Source of the DNA: Candidatus Heimdallarchaeota archaeon
GTDB taxonomy: Archaea > Asgardarchaeota > Heimdallarchaeia > Hodarchaeales > LC-3
NCBI GenBank assembly: GCA_027364495.1
Contig: DAHXPE010000173.1
Coordinates: 1-6,691 of the forward strand
Direction: 5' to 3'
Length of the DNA stretch: 6,691 bases
Made by a program: the position numbers and the translations under genes. Shown piece after piece: positions 6,073 through 6,691 of the stretch. Positions within the stretch are counted from its first letter, which is position 1, and the number at the start of each line of letters is the position of its first letter. The notes under the pieces are model-generated. The model had not been told where the DNA came from and did no database searches. It saw only the letters and a program-made list of their open reading frames with translations.

Positions 6073-6550
6073 TAATTGTAGTCGAATTTACCGAATCCAA
6101 TTCAATTTTTTTTTTAAAATTAATCTTTTGACTGATAAATGTGATTAAGGTAGAAAAAAATTCTTCACTTTGTAAATTCTGATATGAGTTGGTGTTTTTT
6201 AATAAATCATCAAATTGATCTTCTAAATCAATTAAATCCAAAGCACTTAGGATCTCATTTGGACAAAACGTAATGACACAGCCATATCTCGAATGCTTGG
6301 TTCTAGGATCATCTTGATTCTGATCATATACTGTAAAACCGTAAAATATGGCTTTTGCTGATTCTTTGAGTTCTTGAATGGGAATCGGAAGAATAAAAAC
6401 CCCTTTGTGATGCCAAGTTCCTTGAGCAACCAATAGTAAATGATAAAGGGCGATTTCCTGCAATTTAGCAATCGATAGATTAGACTTGGCATGAACAATA
6501 TCTGGTCCCCTCTCAGTAATGGCATAAACTAAAATTGAATTTTCTTCCAA
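6059..6550 (-). CDS. Hypothetical protein, longin/roadblock-like fold candidate
   Basis: This encodes 163 residues, soluble, with no signal peptide. The order of predicted elements is a strand (about 5-13, ILVYAITERGPDIV), a helix (about 26-43), a strand (about 50-57, GVFILPIPI), a strand (about 67-76, AIFYGFTVYD), a charged loop (77-88) and a strand (about 89-96, YGCVITFCP). Helices and a Lys-rich tail follow. The combination of a GP after the first strand, LP-x-P in the third element, a GF-x-xxD strand and an RY-x-x-x-x-F strand resembles longin or uDENN-like proteins. As I recall, Asgard archaea often encode these near small GTPase or MglB-type genes, but no GTPase is visible here. This is pattern memory, not a search. 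The start is TTG 6550-6548; TAG 15 bases upstream leaves no other choice. No strong Shine-Dalgarno; a TTTAAATA element at 6632-6625 could be its promoter. Stop TAA, convergent with the radical SAM gene. Confidence 0.7.
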   Translation of the reverse strand: MEENSILVYAITERGPDIVHAKSNLSIAKLQEIALYHLLLVAQGTWHHKGVFILPIPIQELKESAKAIFYGFTVYDQNQDDPRTKHSRYGCVITFCPNEILSALDLIDLEDQFDDLLKNTNSYQNLQSEEFFSTLITFISQKINFKKKIELDSVNSTTIKQIN

Positions 6551-6691
6551 GTCCGAATAAACCTAAAATGTTTGTTTTTTACTACCCGAAGTAGATTACT
6601 TCTCCTGCGTAAAATTTTTTTCAATATTTAAAAAATATTAGTTATTTCATTTATTTGAATTAATTTTTTTTTATTTCAATGCTTTTTCTAT
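6551..6691. other. Upstream region of the longin-like gene, with a small hairpin
   Basis: This is 141 AT-rich bases without a supported gene. A perfect 6-bp inverted repeat with a 3-base loop, GAAGTA-GAT-TACTTC, lies at 6588-6602. It falls in the likely leader of the minus-strand gene, downstream of its TATA-like element at 6625-6632. It may be a regulator site or an RNA hairpin, or may have no function. Confidence 0.35.

Noticed and set aside
6247..6525. 92-codon minus-strand frame inside the longin-like gene
   Set aside because: It is on the same strand as a longer frame with a coherent fold pattern, and its composition looks like a shifted reading.
1..6691. CRISPR array, tRNA or rRNA genes
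   Set aside because: No regularly spaced repeats beyond two copies were seen, and no cloverleaf or rRNA-like G+C-rich segment was recognised on either strand.
6679..6691. ATG at the right edge as the start of another gene
   Set aside because: Only four codons are inside the window and no ribosome-binding site precedes it.

Overview
The window is strongly AT-rich and has widely spaced genes with poor operon structure. Several features point to an archaeon, most likely of the Asgard group, though this is inference. Start codons are mostly TTG with few Shine-Dalgarno sites. TATA-like boxes sit close to starts, and T-runs lie downstream of genes. There is a stand-alone C2H2 zinc-finger miniprotein, a radical SAM protein of the PflX (COG1313) type, and a protein that looks like a longin/roadblock-fold protein of the kind common in Asgard genomes.

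Layout. Bases 3-107 hold an open reading frame entering from the left edge, possibly the tail of an upstream gene. Bases 207-593 encode a small multi-span membrane protein with a good Shine-Dalgarno. Bases 698-823 encode a 41-residue C2H2 zinc-finger protein. Bases 1079-1197 form a short inverted-repeat element flanked by TA, which looks like a MITE of IS630/Tc1/mariner type. It ends 31 bases before the first half of a major facilitator (MFS) transporter (1229-1945). That half-gene runs directly into the C-terminal two thirds of 2-isopropylmalate synthase, leuA (1963-2754). The junction carries an exact 20-bp tandem duplication that breaks the frame. The MFS C-terminal half and the LeuA N-terminus are both absent, so this is a genomic deletion/fusion or an assembly chimera. 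Bases 2755-3126 hold a possible frameshifted small gene and a 16-bp tandem repeat.

Bases 3127-4752 encode a complete CocE/NonD-type serine hydrolase with its catalytic triad. Bases 4874-5986 encode a PflX-like radical SAM protein whose frame is intact from end to end except for one in-frame TAG at codon 255. Every other coding stop recognised in the window is TAA, so pyrrolysine insertion, a recent nonsense mutation and a sequencing error all need to be considered. The last gene (6059-6550, minus strand) is convergent with it and encodes the longin-like candidate. A 34-bp imperfect direct repeat covers the 3' ends of both convergent genes.

The genes do not form a recognisable pathway. Each appears to have its own promoter. 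The region reads as a patchwork with several scars: a MITE, a fusion, tandem duplications and an internal stop.
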